Source: Apostichopus japonicus
Taxonomy: Eukaryota; Echinodermata; Holothuroidea; Aspidochirotida; Stichopodidae
Direction: 5' to 3'
Assembly: GCF_037975245.1 (NCBI RefSeq)
Contig: NC_092569.1
Location: forward strand, 26,715,168-26,779,167
DNA length: 64,000 nucleotides
Shown: in pieces, positions 61,300-64,000 of the stretch
Position numbering within the stretch: the stretch's first letter is position 1
Layout: each line of letters opens with the position of its first letter
Position numbers and translations under genes: made by a program
Notes under the pieces: model-generated
Database searches by the model: none
The model's input: only the letters and a program-made list of their open reading frames with translations
What the model was told of the DNA's origin: nothing

Positions 61300-64000
61300 T
61301 TGAACAAATCCAAAAGCGGAAAGGGAAAAACAATCTAAGTTTATCAAATGTGTATTTTCCTGTGATAGTAAATTGGTATATATCATATATGTATGTCTTG
61401 CCGTCTCTGTGGTACTATAATGAAGATTAATGACTTTGCCATGTACTTATTACCATCTTCATAGAGTGATGTCCAACAAAGATACACATATAGTGACTTT
61501 TCATTGGTCATTATGTGGCTGACGTATGTAATGTTTCATGCATATTCAAGATCAACGATTGTGATTATACAATGTGGAAGCTATATACAAATTTCGTGTT
61601 CACATCATATCAAATATCAAGTGATAACTCTGGAAGCCGCTGAGTGGTCGATTGGTAGACGATACCTTTACAATATGAATATTCAATGAAAATTGCTTAC
61701 TCTCAATTGGCTGTTTGTCCCTCCAACACCCAGTTAGACTGTAACAGCTCGTTAGATGTCAAGGGTTAATTATCTTCTTTCATATGATACGTCTTGAGAA
61801 AAATGTGTTGTTGCTATGCAAAGCAAAGTCACATATGTCCTACCCTTCGAGGTTTCTACACCCCCTACCCCTATTCTCCGATTGATCAATTTTCCTATAA
61901 AATTCTTCCGACTGTTTTAGGTAGGGGGTATAGAAAAGGGAACAGTGCTCCACTTGATCTTAGCCAAAAGGTATTATAACCTCCAAACCTGAGCACAACT
62001 CAATTTCGAAGGGAACAGTTCTTTTTCGTGTTTAATCAACGGCATATTAGCCAAAGCGACAGCTAGTTCGAGGTGAAAGTCTTCTTTGAACGTCTACGTC
62101 ACAATGGTATTATAAATTATTAGCTGGGAAGATGAACAAACGGCTGTGTGGATCTGACAATGAGACACATTGGCTGTACACAATATATTGTGTAACCACT
62201 GTAATAGGATCCAATCGACAAATATGAGTGGTTCAATATCAATTTGAATATTCATATTATCGAAAATGATCAATTTAACGTCATTGATGGAGATATTATC
62301 AAGACCAGTGTAAGAAGTGGAGAGATCAAAGAATTACATAAGCACGAGTCGTGTACACGGGCAAATGTTAGTTAACATTGTAGAAATAATATCATTGTTT
62401 TTCATCTAAGCCCCCTTATTAAGCACATTTCTGAAAGCGGAGTTATGGTCGCCCCTCAGGCTTTAGATTCGTCCCCAAAACGGACTTGGGCCAAATTTTG
62501 GGCGCGCCAACACTCTCAAAATTGTAATTCGTAACAGAGGTAACAGTCTGTATGGTGTCATATCAACAAAGGCGGCCTTAATTAAACTTAAATTCTCTTA
62601 TTCTTGAAATGGGGGAGGGGAGGGGGGTGGTTGTCTTTCCCCCTGGTCTTTATACAATTATTAAATTATCTAGTTCCAATATTATTTAAACATGTTAACT
62701 TTAACATTAAACTTAAAAAATACAAAAATTTAAAATTATGAATTATATAAATAACTATATCCATATACTCAATATGCTCAATATACCATATCCAAAAAAT
62801 ATCATCTAGGAGGGGGTGGGGTTGGGGGGGGGGGGTTGTTGGATAGAGGGGAAATCTGGTGGACGACGGCTCAGTCCTCATGAGAGATGATCGGTCGTTG
62901 GCTGGAATATTGGACGATTGCTGGTCTTTAAATATGTAGATTTTCGCGTTTGGTCGCGTACTGGTGACAATGTTATCCAAAATTGTGTACCGACCATAGC
63001 TATCAGTCAACTAGCTAAACCGTTACGATTTTCTCTTGTTATTGAACAATAACGAACATTAAATTAAAATCAACGCCAAACAAATTGCTTTTTAGGGAGT
63101 GTTTCATTTTTAACAAAAGGACTAAAAAACTATTAGTGGCGATATATGGTTGTCTTCTTTTCAAATTTAGAGACATCTATTTCGCAGAGAAGAGATTTAT
63201 ATTGATAAGTTCTTTGCATATTAACAAATAGTGTTTTGTTAATGACCTTTTTACGGTGGCCAAGAAGAGACATCCGAGTTGTACTGTTTACCGCTTAAAC
63301 TTGACGAATATTGTCAAATTATCGAGTTGGTGATTTGCATGTATATTTGTTTACATTTACAAAAAAAACTTGATATTTGTCGAGTTGTGGCGTCAGATTT
63401 AAACACGTCAATAAACAAGATAAGTGATGTCTCGTCAAGTTACAGTTAACATGACATCTTGACATTACATATCAAATCGTCGCGATATCGTGTAACTCAT
63501 ACCAGAGAATTGTTCCCTGCTTATACTTTACACGATAGGACTATATACAACTCATTTGTCCTCTCAGAACCACCGTACTTTTCAGAATCACTCGAAGGCC
63601 TACGTGTGCAAACAATAAGAAAGCGGTGGCGATGACACTTATGTATTCATATACCTCTTTTGTGTTTGAATGTAGCTTAAAACAGTTGCACGTCAAATTG
63701 ATCGAACACTAGGCCTATACTATTAAATGAAAGCTCTAAATTAATTTCTAGTAAAAAAGGGCAATTTAGTGTGTTAATGATCGCCACAAACTGCCGTTAA
63801 ATATTCCATATTGATAAAAAATAAAACGTTAATCAGAATTTGTTATTGATGTTTTTTTTGGAGGTTGTTATGGTAACGGATTCTATTTTTACTGATACTC
63901 CAGTCGGCGATATATAACCAAAGTAATAAAAACAGAAAAAATAAGGCTATTCCATGTGAATGATTATTTTGGACTGATGAAAGAGGAATACAATCTAAGC
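61300..64000. other. 5' flank of gene B
   Basis: Apart from the U2-like stretch, holds G-rich tracts (62608-62628, 62810-62836) and AT-rich DNA. The 114-codon minus frame at 62666-63010 arises around a G/C tract and has no recognised motif. Confidence 0.5.
61941..61971 (-). ncRNA. U2 snRNA-like fragment
   Basis: Minus strand 61971-61951 is a 21-nt exact match to the 5' region of U2 snRNA as I know it (CCTTTTGGCTAAGATCAAGT + G); CTGTTC follows after GAGCA in place of TAGTAT. The branch-site-pairing GTAGTA is altered (GGAGCA), and the expected 5' end and later stems are absent, so this is most likely a truncated pseudogene. Further along the minus strand CTATACCCCCTACC and GGTAGGGGGTGTAG form a hairpin (61857-61932). 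Confidence 0.5.

Overview
The window is animal nuclear DNA: intron-rich, AT-rich, full of transposon remnants and minisatellites. Two genes encode secreted fibrinogen-related (FReD) lectin-like proteins and a third encodes THO complex subunit 1. The FReD exons, the repeat landscape (CATTAATATTCAT-type dispersed repeats, Penelope, Tx1/L1-like and hAT elements) and the gene style suggest a marine invertebrate deuterostome, most likely an echinoderm and perhaps a sea cucumber. That placement is inference; no sequence search was run. Very few lines of a six-frame translation are real genes, because exons here are short.

Layout. 1-4900: transposon debris (PIF/Harbinger fragment, LINE fragment, dispersed repeat array). 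4945-19567 (+): FReD gene A, six exons, 310 aa, with a hAT-like transposon in intron 1, a minisatellite in intron 2, a hAT-like MITE in intron 4 and tandem repeats starting at two splice donors. 19568-22885: 3' flank with a possible extra exon and dispersed repeats. 22886-35096 (-): the C-terminal 476 codons of THOC1 in eleven exons, including a 30-nt microexon and the C-terminal death domain. The N-terminal part was not found; a Penelope-like element abuts the first visible exon. 35100-44400: no recognised gene, but many satellites, a hAT-like MITE and two copies of a repeat ending in a tRNA-like cloverleaf. 44411-61298 (-): FReD gene B, eight exons, 364 aa, with a duplicated linker exon, two hAT-like MITEs, a cluster of hairpins and LINE debris in its introns. 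61300-64000: 5' flank of gene B with a short U2 snRNA-like stretch.

How the genes relate. A and B are paralogues with matching architecture: a signal-peptide exon ending in phase 1, a small exon with a shared RGxFKCTN motif, Thr/Ser-rich linker exon(s), then a FReD in three exons of 129, 265 and about 290 nt with identical phases. They are secreted recognition-type proteins by family. THOC1 is an unrelated nuclear mRNA-export gene lying between them on the same strand as B.

Most notable signal. In both FReD genes, introns carry tandem repeats whose unit contains the end of a coding exon plus its 5' splice donor. In gene B about 17 extra copies of the exon end encoding MTDGGGWT and its GT donor follow the true donor (48640-49968); gene A has two extra copies at the homologous place. 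A second donor in gene A (exon 5) is also part of a tandem repeat, and a third array in gene A repeats an acceptor-like CTTCTTRCAG. Four elements with matching TIRs and perfect 8-bp target duplications are all inside introns of these two genes.
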